DNA from: Monosporascus cannonballus
Lineage: Eukaryota > Ascomycota > Sordariomycetes > Xylariales
DNA: 25,302 bases
Direction: 5' to 3'
Assembly (NCBI GenBank): GCA_004154925.1
Contig: QJNS01000488.1
Location: 1-25,302, forward strand
Below are positions 1-10,577 of this stretch, piece by piece (position 1 is the stretch's first letter; each line of letters starts with the position of its first letter). A program made the translations under genes and the position numbers. Under the pieces are notes generated by a model that saw only the letters and a program-made list of their open reading frames with translations, had not been told where the DNA came from and did not search any database.

Positions 1-2367
1 ATCCAAAACGGCGACAACATCTTGTTCGTCTCCACGCTACATGGTGGCTAAGAAGGTGATTTCACGGGTGCCATGTCGCGGTCACTGCGACTGTCGTATT
101 GATCTCGTGGCGACGAAGGGCAGGAAAACGGGGGTGGAGGGTGGGGATTAGATTTGCTTCCCGCTGTATGCGCAAGCTGAATACCGCTCTCACCTACCCC
201 TGGCATGTGGGGTATGACCGTTAATTATGTTGGCTTTGGCGGGCTATTATGCGCCGCAGTGCAGCTAGCAACAACAGTATCTTGGCGCAATCGGCAAGGC
301 AGATGTTCCAAGACAACACGAAGACGCACACCTGGCTGAGGCGAGACGCCGTTGACAAGAGACTGAGCGTACGGAGGGAGCTTCTGCTATCGTCCCCAAG
401 CCAGGGTTTGCGAAACGAGCGAACCGAGAACTTTTCTGGTTGTCTTGTAGTCAAACAATATAGTCAACGGTGTCGAAGCTTAGTCGCCGTTCTGACGCCC
501 GAGAGGAATGATGAGCCGTGGGGTGCGGTTACGATTGCCTGGCGTAAGACCAGAGCCATGCGCAAACAGCACAGTCTCGCGGGTGTCTAACAATTGTGGT
601 CCACCCCTCTAACTCCATAGGATGCCTGATGTACTAATGTCCTAACAGTTATTCAAACCAACTCCTAGTTTAACAATCACCCGACGTTATGATGGTCCTA
701 CCTCCTTGAATAGGACAGTTTTCCCCTTTCTTGTCGGCGATCTCATCAGATGTCTCGCCCTTGCACGTTGTGGCTCGCCCTGCCCTAGCTCGCTATGCCA
801 TGATCGGCAGTAGCGGGGCGGACAAAGCACTCCGGAACGGCGACTTGGCTACATGCGCGACAGCGATGCAAGCGGTAGCAGAGCCGCCGTTGTTAGCAAA
901 CCAGGCGACGTGAGACATTGCCCTGCCACCCTCTCCAACCCCATACAAGGCGAGGTGGGCCAGTCCTTAATTGCCTTCTAGTTTAAGGGGGCTCCAAAAG
1001 CCTGGCGGATTAAGCACGTAATGGGTGGGAAGACCCTAATGGTCCATCTAGGCGTGTCTCCCTCTGAGACAGGTCCGCTCAAGTCAACAGTGCTGGTTGT
1101 CTAGGTCATCTCGGGCGAGGCTGTTAGCTGAACTCCTCAGGTAATAAGTTAGCAAGCTACTTGCGAGCCAGGCATCCCTCGTAGCGCTGTATCGGGCGAC
1201 GCTCGTGCTTCATCCGTAAAGGGGGCGCGCGCTCTGCCACATGAACTACTGAGCTCGGGTTACAGTAGGCACGGGCGTCTTGACCTGTAAAGGACATCTT
1301 ATTCAAAACTGACCAAACGCTTGATGATTGTTGCTACGGTACAGCGCTACATCCCGTCGAAACCAACGCTTTCCAATCCCAAAACTCCCAAAGACCTAAC
1401 AACCTTAAGTGTGATGCAGGGGTATCTCTAAAGGTCTAGTAACCTTGACGCAACAAATGCCATGCCCCCAAATGATATTATGCCGCAAACTGGATCTGTC
1501 ATATGTCTCGTATGCAGAGCTCGTGACGCTGGCAACACATTTCCACCAGACAGGCCACTAAACCTATGTCCTTCCGCCATAATGAGGAGATACAGACAGC
1601 CAAGCCGGATAGAAAACAGACAGAACGAACCCTTCGTTCTCCAGATAGGAGAGAATAAAGAACGCACACATAGAGCCTCAGCGTATACACCCGGAACTCA
1701 GAACCGGCGCGAGATGGCGCAAGTGTGTGCGTGATAGGTGAAGCAGAAGGGACCTAGTTCAGACAGCCAGGCCCTTCCCGCTATGCAATGAACTGATGAT
1801 GGAGCCGCCTCGTAAACAGAAATGCCAAAACCTTTTCCCCGCCTCCGATCAATGGATTTGGCTGCTGAAGCCCGCGATTCTTTGCAAACATTGAGAGCTA
1901 GTGCAATTGCCGAGGATATCTTTCGCATAATCGCCTTCTTTCTTCGTAAGCCCTCCTGAGCTCCGCGATGTGGATGGCACCTCCCCCCCCCTGGGGGGTG
2001 CCCCCCCCCCCCCCCCCCCTTTTCTTTAATGTGAAAGTACGGAAGGATTTCCGCATGGAACTGAGATTGAAAGACAAAATATGTAAATGATAACAAATCC
2101 TGCCGCCGTTTTTGCCATTATATGGTATTTGGAAGATGGGGTCGAACCTAGTCGTGGATATATCGCCCAATCGTGAAGGGCAAGATAACTTGTTCAGGTG
2201 GGTCAGACATCTGGACATCTGCCTGCTGCGATGGTACCTGCATGGCAACTTTATCCATGCCTAGGACCTGTCGATATCTCCCTGACCATCGTTATAATCG
2301 TTGTGGGATGTGTGCGATCTCATCATCTTCCTGTCCGCACCAATGATTGGGGGCTCCCCCAGTCGTG
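1..2367. other. No credible gene
   Basis: I read both strands and found only short overlapping open frames, the longest 132 codons and running through a homopolymer, with no recognisable domain and no exon chain with good splice sites. The 113-codon frame at 249-590 (+) resembles no family I know and is probably chance. Base composition is mixed, and apart from the C run near 2000 I see no repeat. Confidence 0.6.
1983..2019. repeat. C-rich homopolymer block (C9, G6, C19)
   Basis: A run of nine C (1983-1991) is followed by CTGGGGGGTG-type sequence and then nineteen C in a row (2001-2019), passing abruptly into a T-rich stretch. The C9/G6 parts are partly self-complementary. The block is intergenic. 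Run lengths of this kind are error-prone in assemblies, so the exact count is uncertain. Confidence 0.9.
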
Positions 2368-4024
2368 TCAGTAAATCCGTTCATGGAAAGGGTCCTGAAA
2401 GCCGAGGCCTTGGTGGCACTCGTCCGCATGGATTACCCCCGTCGGGCTTGAACCTGCGTTGCTCCCGTCGACGCTGTCCTGGTCCATTTCGTACATCTCG
2501 TACGCCCCACGAGTATCCCGACAGGCGATACCGCCATTTCCCAGGTCGCCTCGTGGGATTCCATAAGGGAGGAAGCCTCCGGTTGGCGCTGGCGCTAGGG
2601 TGGACTGAGGTAGAGGATGATGCGTGGGTAGACAGTTTTGCGCCGCACAATTGTTGTTGGGTAGCCCAATATTCTTCATCACCTCGTCAACCCGCTGAAC
2701 CCTTCGACCAATGCCGCGGCCCTTGATACCCTTGTTGAGGTTCTTGAAGATTCCATGGAGGAATGTAAACATTTCACGCTCGGTCGGCGTGAACTCGCTC
2801 TCATCTTTCTGGGTGAACCTCTCCAACCACTCTGCCATAGCCTGTTTATGAAATCGGTTCATGTGGTTCTATAAGAGGATCATGGTTAGCAGTGCTGAAG
2901 CAAGCATCTTGGAGGAGAAACACACCTTTAGATTCCCACGCGTGCCGAACCTTTTGGGGCAGCCATCCATCTTGCATTCGTATCGTCTGATACCGCTGTG
3001 GATATCCTCGTGTGTGCGGAGGCTGGCCTTCTGATGGAAGAGTTTGTTGCATATGGTGCACTTGAACGGCCTTATATTCAGGTGACGATTCTCGTGGCTC
3101 TATTATCACGGTCAGAGATGCCAAAGTTCATCAGCAAGGTGGAAGAGTACCTTCAGGTTCCCCAGCTGAGAAAACCATCTACCACACCAAGGGATTTGGC
3201 ATTGCTATATTGGTTAGTCAATGGTTCCATACTCATGCGGGTGGGCGAGTTCTCCTCACATAGGGTTTTTCCCCGGTATGCGTTCGTATATGAATGCCGA
3301 GATGTGTCCTTTGGCTAAATCGTCTACCACAGTTCTTGACAATGCATACGTGAGGCTTGTCCTTTAGGGCACTTGATTGCGAGTCGCTATCGGACGAGGC
3401 CTCGTCCTGATGCGGAGGCGAGGGATAGTTACTTTCCCCACGGTCAACTGCCGGTTCTTCATGCTTGATCTTCTCTTGAATAGCCCTCATAAGAATATCG
3501 ACTTCTGTGTTGAACACGATCTTGTTCGATCCGTGATCGTCCACGTTTGGCAGTATTGTTTTTGACGCAGTGGGCGTGCCCGGTGCCGATGGAGCTGGCG
3601 AGGCGATCAGGGGTTCGGATTTAACCGAAGGACTGTGGCCTTGTGCTTCGGTGAAATTCTGCAGCTGCTGTCGTGGATAAGCGGGAGCCCCGGTCCTCCT
3701 ATCCTCAGGCGGCGAGCTACGCAAGGCTGGCAGTCCATTCTGGTACTGCCGGAAAGGAAGCACCATCGTGTTGTGAGATGGCGGGACATAGGCATGGAAC
3801 CCGAAAGTGTTAGGGGTCATATTTGCCGTCGGTGCCATGGTGTACGAAGGGTTTACCATGAAGTTCGAAGTCATATTTGTTCGTAGGAATGCTGCCGGGT
3901 TCGTCGGTCCCGCTTCATATTCAATGAGGCCCGAGGATTCTAACATGGCATAATCGGGACTCAGTTGTGGTGTAGGCCAGCAACCCCAGTTTGGGTGTGC
4001 TGCGGCTTCAACTGTGATGACCAT
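2368..4024 (-). CDS. C2H2 zinc-finger transcription factor, four fingers, four exons
   Basis: Probably a sequence-specific nuclear DNA-binding regulator. Exons on the minus strand are 4024-3260, 3204-3151, 3099-2926 and 2868-2368. The introns are 55, 51 and 57 bp, all GT-AG and all phase 0, and the first has a CTAAC branch site. The spliced product is 497 residues. Fingers: C227/C232/H245/H249, C257/C262/H275/H279, C287/C290/H303/H307 and C315/C320/H333/H338. An acidic Ser/Pro-rich N-terminal half precedes them. After the last finger comes a segment with FTPTEREMF and NKGIKGRG, which in fungi usually follows the fingers of Azf1-like C2H2 proteins. Unspliced, the region looks broken, because each intron adds stops or shifts the frame. 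The first in-frame ATG is at 4024; the open frame extends to a GTG at 4060, and an upstream exon is possible because a T-rich stretch ending in CAAG lies just before the ATG. Class is sure; the 5' end and the target genes are not. Confidence 0.93.
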
Positions 4025-7000
4025 TTCGCTTGCAACAAGACAAGTAACGGAATGGTCCACGACAGATATCGTCAGGAAGCACCCTCCGAAGAGCAGATAT
4101 GTAGGCCAGAATGGTTGATGAAGACGTCTAGTGTTACGAGGATCGTTGGCGAAACAAGAAAAGCCAGATATGAGGCCGATGGCTGTTCTTCAAGAGAAAT
4201 ATAAGGAGAAGAGCTATCTCACTCTACTGAGGGTGCGCATGATTAAAAACGAGGATCGTCGAGGCGGTCAAATTAAGTAACCAGCCAATACCTTCGGGCT
4301 GTGTGTGATGTGCATGGGTGTATATCCCATGTCTCGAAAATCACCTCGGTGATTTGCACCGGGGTCTCGATCTTAATAGCCAGTCGATTGGGAGACCTGC
4401 ATTGAGATCTTGGGAAGACCAGGGTACGTGAAAGACTTGAGACTATGGCCTTGAGGAGGCTTTGGCATGGTGGGGGCTGGTCGAGGACGTCTTGTGCTCA
4501 TATCGCATATCATAGAGACCCCCACACTGCCTCCCTTGTCCTGAGACATGCCCCCAGGTTTTCTCATTGCGCCCATCCTGTAAGTCGAGACGGAGCGATA
4601 GACTTACGTACGGCTTTGTCGATTAACAGTCGGCTCAGCGTCCTGTCTCTGATAAACGACGACTGACTATCTTCATAGGGAGAAATGAGGTGTGCCGAAT
4701 GCAATGACACCCAGGCTGTCCCTCCAAGCCTGCCGTCTATTAGACTTCTGTAGCCTTGTGTAAGGAGAATAGATGAAGGAGAGGGTCACCGGCCCAGTGG
4801 AGTACCCATCCCAGGCATCATGATAATAATTTTACCCTTCTCTAATCTGACAGTGTATCTCTGAACACGATACCCCCGGTTTTCCATTCGTCGCTCGCCT
4901 GGCTCACCATCAGAGCGAACGACGAGACTGTGGAAACCCCGACTGGTGTGGCAGCGGGAGCGGATGAGAGACAAGGGTCTTAGCGTCAAGAGAAGGAGCT
5001 AAGAAGAGGTCAATCCCGGTCTAGGGTTGGAGACGATTATAGGTACCGACGTGTTGTAAAATGCTAGCGAGAGGCTGGCCAACACTTGTGTCTGCATAGT
5101 TACATCGCGAAGTATTTTTCATATTTATAAACGGGTGAGGCTAAGGAGTGGAGTTAGCAGCAGGAGGGGTTGGAAAGGGACAAGCCCGAAGACTGGGATA
5201 CAGGCAGCCGGGGTTTGATAGAATTTGCCCTAGCGCGGAAGACCTCATACTTCATCCGGACTCGGGAAAAAGGGGGGAGGGGGGGATTCAAAACACTTTT
5301 TACAAGGTATCGATGCAGGTCGACCGAAAGTCAAGGAATGGATACCAAAAGTTCATGTAGCTATATTGACGTAATTGCCATGTAGTAGGGACGAAGTGCG
5401 TAGATGGCTACGACAGTTCCTTCAAAGAGCGAATATCTCCGCATATCCAACTTTGATGTCACTAAGGATTAACTTCATGAACGTGCAATAACCATGCGAC
5501 CGATCATATGAGCCTTGCAACAATGACCCCTTCCATACTGTAGTGAACAGAGGAGACTTACAAGAAGACACTGACGTCCGGGACCTGACAGAGCCCAAGT
5601 CCGATCTTGACATTTCTTTGAGGGATGGCGATCAAGCCCAACGGCACCCAAAGACGCAGCTCAAGATGTATGGCCGTACACTTGCACATCGGCGTCTCCT
5701 ACATCTGTGTTTTTCATATGCGTATGCAGGCGCCCATCTTGAGTGAATTCTTGATGTGCTGTCCCAATCCGTACAGACTCAAGAACTCATGCTACCTGGG
5801 TAATCTGTAGTCATTGTCTTCGAGCACGAGACACGGGCAAGGAACCCTAGGATTTTCATATCAGGACCTTTACTTGAAAGTATATAGTCCGCAGATCCAG
5901 GTTTCTAAGTAGCTGAACAACGAGTAAGAACATGTGTGTGCATCTACCTATGTACTGATATTCTATTTAAGTATACGGAGGTTAAGGATCTGTCTTAGAC
6001 AAGCCGTCTTGTTGAAAAGTTCAGGTCGTCTTTAGTGGTGGTAGACGCTATTCGTCTCCAATATCGAGGCGATTTACATCCGGCATTATATCAGAAACTT
6101 ACCTATCAGAAGGAAAGGTCAAGCTCGAATGGCCCTGGGTTCGCAGTGGCATTTAATCACAGGGTGTGGCTCAGATGTCGTTAACCATCTGTTCTGCGGA
6201 GAGACGCGACACGACTGAGGCTTAACTGCTGCTAAGTGGTGTAACCAAGTTGGTGGCCGAAGGCAATGTCGTTGTTCCTTTGGCGTGCCTATTAATGCCA
6301 TTGGGCCTGGGGAAGCACCATCACAACATCGACCACTAGCATATATCAAGGGATCAAGTCATTCGTATCAGGGAGATAATGCTCCTTTTCTAGGGGTATA
6401 CGTCTTCTGTGGGGTTTGGGAATTATCATGGAATGTGATTACTAGTCTATATGAGAGAGAAAGGATCTGATAATCGGTTGGCAACAACATGCATGGTCTC
6501 TTGGAGAGACTTGGATACCTGATCAGGGTTGCACTCAGACGATGAAGCCACAAAAGCCTCAGCTCCCGATTTACAACTTCGCCGAGGCTCTAACAGTAGT
6601 GGTACCGAGACGCTGGATGCATTTCGTCCAATGTCAGCAAGATGACAAGATAGACAAGTATGATCGGTGGAATCGCAGTGGTTGCGATGTTCATTATGAT
6701 GTAGTAAGTTATTCCCCCTTTTCTCTGTTTAATTGAAATCTTACGTCGATAGGCGTGGAATTCCTAGGCTGCGGGCCCAGTCAGGTTGAGCTTATCATTC
6801 TAGAATAGGACCCGTGTGTCATCCAGTGTCTTCTCTTCCCCGGCTTCCGAATATCAACTAAACATTAAACACATGTTTGGCCTTTGATGGGTGCCAAGGG
6901 TGCGCATGATCAACAGGGCAACCTCCAAATGATGTTTCTGATTGAATGTGGCAGGTTGGTAGGTCACATTCAGGCGATTCTGAGAGCTGACAGGCCCCCT

Positions 7001-7271
7001 TGTCCATACCGACTCCAGCTGGCTGGTAGCAGGAAGATCACCCATCTACGCAGTCAGATTTTAGGTATAAGTAACCAGTGACTAGGCCGGAAGGATCCAT
7101 ATTTCGTGATTATATGACCGGGGGCAAGTCCACCAGCTTACGGGATATGTACCGTATTCTCGCGATAAATTAAGAAAAAGCGAAGGAGAGCCTCTAGCCA
7201 TGCTAAGCCTAGCTTTGCAGCGAAATTGATTTATGGCGTATATCAAACTTCGGCCTGTGCTACTATTGGCA
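4025..7271. other. No credible gene
   Basis: Only short frames below about 76 codons occur on either strand. A 67-codon minus frame at 4373-4576 is rich in Pro, Lys and Ser and could in principle be a 5' exon of the zinc-finger gene, but I could not join it with good splice sites. The stretch next to 4024-4250 should contain that gene's promoter and leader; I see no clear TATA element. A short purine block with two G runs (about 5271-5286) is the only low-complexity feature. Confidence 0.5.
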
Positions 7272-7765
7272 GATGTAATGATAAGAATATAAAAGTACTA
7301 AAAGTCTTATTTAGAATATAATATTAAAATATATTTTAAGTGAAATCGTTAATATTATTATATCTCGCAATAATTATATCTGATAAAATTTTTCTATATA
7401 TTTAGTTTAATCTAAAAAATAAATCTTAAATAGAAATTTATTTTATATTAAAAAAGTAATATTATTATTAGGATTACCGGTTTATGTTAATGTTATTATC
7501 TTATAGAAATACATTTATATTAATATTTTGATTTAAAAATTCTATGTTATTTGACCTTTTTAAAATAATTGAAATAATAAATTATTTAATAATAGGATTA
7601 GTTTTATCAGCTATTAAAAAGTGTGTCAAAATATAAATACTGAATAAAGTTATATAACTAACTGTTTTATTATTATAATATCAATTAATATATTGTTTAC
7701 AACAACTTTTAAATAGTTATATAGTTAATAACATGATTTAAAAAATTTAAGTGCTATTAAATGAC
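7272..7765. other. AT-rich island of about 490 bp
   Basis: Base composition changes abruptly at both ends. In two 60-base rows that I counted inside the island (7321-7380 and 7441-7500), A+T is about 85%, while the flanks are near 50%. The island is full of TpA steps and short A or T runs, and CpG is rare. It has no open frame of useful length. I looked for terminal inverted repeats, LTR-type TG...CA ends with a 5-bp duplication, and mitochondrial coding motifs, and found none convincing. It could be an old repeat degraded by RIP, a mitochondrial-derived insert or a replication-related AT tract. The sequence alone does not choose. Confidence 0.85.
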
Positions 7766-9890
7766 AAAGAACTTACACACAACTGGGATGACGGGTTATG
7801 GAAATAAGGTGTTGCCACCGATCTCCGCCAAGCCCGTAGCATTTCCTTAATTTATCGGTATTGGAGGTTATTCTTGTGTGTGCAGAAAATGATCCTCTCC
7901 CCAAAACGCCAACTACTCTGCTTTGCCCCTTTCCGGGCCTACACAGATCGAAAAGCTCGAAACAGTGCGCGGTTAATCTGGCAATGTCAACTGTTGACCT
8001 CCCATCCGAGCTCGAACTCCTTTGATGTCGGTTTGTCTCAAAGACTCACGTCTCTGCGTAACTCGGTACCTTCCATGGCTATGAGGTGGCGTAATCTCGG
8101 CAGTCAGGCGGCTGATGCTGCTAACTTGGAAATGTCCATATGCAGGTACAGTTACATTGCTGGGTTCAACCCAGGTCTGCCGTGTCCACCTGGCATCATC
8201 ATTGATCCGTAGTCTCCATAGCAGCATCGGAAAAGCCCATCCAAGACGAATGACGATGTCCTATTTCGCTCTGGCCAGAAATATTTGCTGACCAAGTCTC
8301 AGTCTGAAAATCGATTCACGCATGCATACTGTAAACAACCCAACTCGGGGAGCGGTGTTAGTTCTACATGAAGCTCCAATATCTTTCAAACTGGTCTGCA
8401 ATATAGCCTATCCTTTGCATTACCGTATTCATGGAAACCTCGTAGATAAAATTAGGTGTAGGAGTTTAGAATGGAGAAATGCTTCTGGACGCCGATCCGT
8501 TGGGCGCAATGGCAACCTCAGGAAGTCACCAAAATACGAGGAGAGGTTCATCGCTGGGAAGTACAATCATTTCGCCTCATCTTACGCGCAGGATGAGTGA
8601 GACAGCCGTCTAATTGGTTCAGTCCGGCAGCATAACCTACAAGTCAAGTCTTCCCTCCCCTCAACAGTAAGGCCGCGGATATGGGCCGCATGCGAATCTG
8701 GTGGTTTTAGTATATGTACTTGATAGAAAACGGAGTCCCTGATTAGGCGCCGAGGGGATCTATCATCGTCCGACCCCCTCTGGCAGCTCCCGAACCGCGT
8801 TCCGGAAACTGGGTGAGCCATCAGCGCTATTGGCCTGCACTTCGGAGCGATGGTAAAATCACAGCCCTGGCTGTCAAGCCATATCACTTGACGATTGTAC
8901 AGTAACGCATCTGGTCGGCTTTCCGACACTGCGTACACCGAAAATGGTATATGGGCGTACGATCAATGCCAACTGTGAGAACCGTGTTACCATGTTATAG
9001 TATGGGGATTACGCTGACGATGTAGCTGCAACTTGTCCTCTCATCCCACAGCCGGGCCAATTTACATTGGGTCTCAATCAGACACCCAGACGCCATCGGG
9101 CCCACGAAACAAACACTCAACGAGGACCCTCATGCGACTTTCTCAGCGTCATAAGCTTAAGACCTGAACAAAATTTTCGCCCTCTGACATATATATGCTA
9201 GGCCAATGGCCACGTAGCCAATAGGAATTGCCCCGTCAGCTTTTTCGCATTATTAGATCCGCAGGTTGGGAGCCCCTATGATACGCTGCTCTGGCTATCC
9301 AATGATGAGGGCCCAATAACATTGTACTTGGTGGTCTCTCGTCGCCACCCACTGTATGTGACTTCAGACGTCAACGTCTCTGGTCAAGGAATTGTGTGTA
9401 TAGCCCCCCAAGGTACCTAGGGCGGTGACAGTGTTATGCATAAGAGGAGCAGCCCAAATGCCGGGACTGCTCCATATACGGCGCCAAGGCTGGATCGGAT
9501 ATGACAAGTCATACGTACATACATGCTTATGTAGTGTACGTTCCATCGCAGAAACCACGTGCATATGCGATACCTACCTACCTACACTGGCAGTCGTGGG
9601 TATTGTAGGCGCCCTAGCAGTCTTGGGGCCTGGGCTCCAACGTTCCCCCACGAGCATTCATCATATACCGCTGCGGGGATGAAAGGTACTGTTCTGTAAG
9701 GGATCGTTGAATCGTGGAACCGAAGGACACTGGACTGGTCACCCGCAGTATCCGAAGGGAGCGTCAACAGAGATGGTGGATAGGTCACCGGGATAAGCCC
9801 CAGACTTTGAATCCCGATGAAGTCATCTTATACCCCTTAAATCCGAAACGGGCCTGCAGGAAGACGAAGCAATCTCATCGATTACCAATA
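7766..9890. other. No credible gene
   Basis: Open frames of 112 codons (7874-8212, +) and 118 codons (8582-8938, -) occur, but neither shows a domain, a compositional bias or a neighbouring exon with good splice sites. The perfect palindrome at 8159-8173 centred on GTTCAAC resembles a tRNA B box but is not part of a cloverleaf. I see no other repeat or RNA gene. Confidence 0.5.
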
Positions 9891-10577
9891 TTAAAAATGG
9901 GTGCGATTTGCTGTGCCGAGATCGTACGTAGCCTGAGCTTTCACCCCACCGGACGCTGCGGAATATATAGCGTAGGCCGCTCCTGCGGTCGCTGATTCAC
10001 ATACAGTCGCCGAGCGGGTTGCTGCCGCAATGCTCAACTGCAATGCAACTCCAGAGCCCGGTGCCCGGACGCGCGCCGCATCGTACCCGCGCCCATCGGC
10101 CACGAATCGTCGGATAGCGGACATGTCATAAAAGGAGACCCACTCCCCGCGCGCATATACCTTCCCCTTCCGCCGTCTCCCCGGGGAGGAAGAAGAGAAG
10201 CGGGTAGACGTCGCGAGCCACTGGCTCATGTGGGGTAACGCGATCTTGCAGTACGCGATCTGAACACCTTCTGTGTCATATATCACAAAATTTTGGTTTT
10301 TTTTCTCGTCGTTTGCTGATGTCACGCCGGGGGACGAACGGCATTTGGCGGGGAGGGGGCTAAGGGCTTCTGGAACTGTAAACTCTTTTCTGCCCCTTGT
10401 CTTTTCGCAAGCCCTTCCCAACTCTACGGGTTCCGACACGGAGATGGGGGCACATCCAACCCTCACCCCCCATAGCGGTGATCTTGCGTACATGGTGCAG
10501 CGGGGAACATACCCGGCAGCGCAGCAGCGATGACTGCGTGCAACCGGGGGTCGGTGTGATCTGCGTACCGCCCGCAT
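9891..10577 (-). CDS. Doubtful 228-codon ORF in a GC-rich patch
   Basis: An uninterrupted frame starts at an ATG at 10577 and runs 228 codons. Its first half is rich in Arg, Pro and Cys and looks like random translation. The second half is more protein-like: a basic stretch (PGRRRKGK) is followed by an Ala/Ser/Thr-rich segment, residues about 175-215, that could be helical or weakly membrane-associated. No motif or family is recognised. The DNA between about 9930 and 10240 is visibly more GC-rich than its surroundings, which makes long frames more likely by chance. I list it because it is the longest unspliced frame in the 8.8-kb gene-poor stretch. Confidence 0.15.
   Translation of the reverse strand: MRAVRRSHRPPVARSHRCCAAGYVPRCTMYARSPLWGVRVGCAPISVSEPVELGRACEKTRGRKEFTVPEALSPLPAKCRSSPGVTSANDEKKNQNFVIYDTEGVQIAYCKIALPHMSQWLATSTRFSSSSPGRRRKGKVYARGEWVSFYDMSAIRRFVADGRGYDAARVRAPGSGVALQLSIAAATRSATVCESATAGAAYAIYSAASGGVKAQATYDLGTANRTHF

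Noticed and set aside
249..590. 113-codon plus-strand frame
   Set aside because: No domain, no bias, no partner exon; overlaps a 77-codon frame on the other strand.
2368..4024. Zinc-finger gene as a frameshifted pseudogene
   Set aside because: Splicing three short GT-AG introns restores four complete fingers and the conserved downstream segment without any break.
4373..4576. Possible 5' exon of the zinc-finger gene
   Set aside because: A donor after ATGCAG exists, but I found no acceptor that joins it in frame to the exon starting near 4024.
7240..7790. Solo LTR or TIR element around the AT-rich island
   Set aside because: A 5-bp GTGCT match near both edges is too short and not placed next to TG...CA ends; no inverted ends were found.
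8159..8173. Palindrome resembling a tRNA T arm
   Set aside because: The loop is not the seven bases a T arm needs, and no D or anticodon arm lies upstream.
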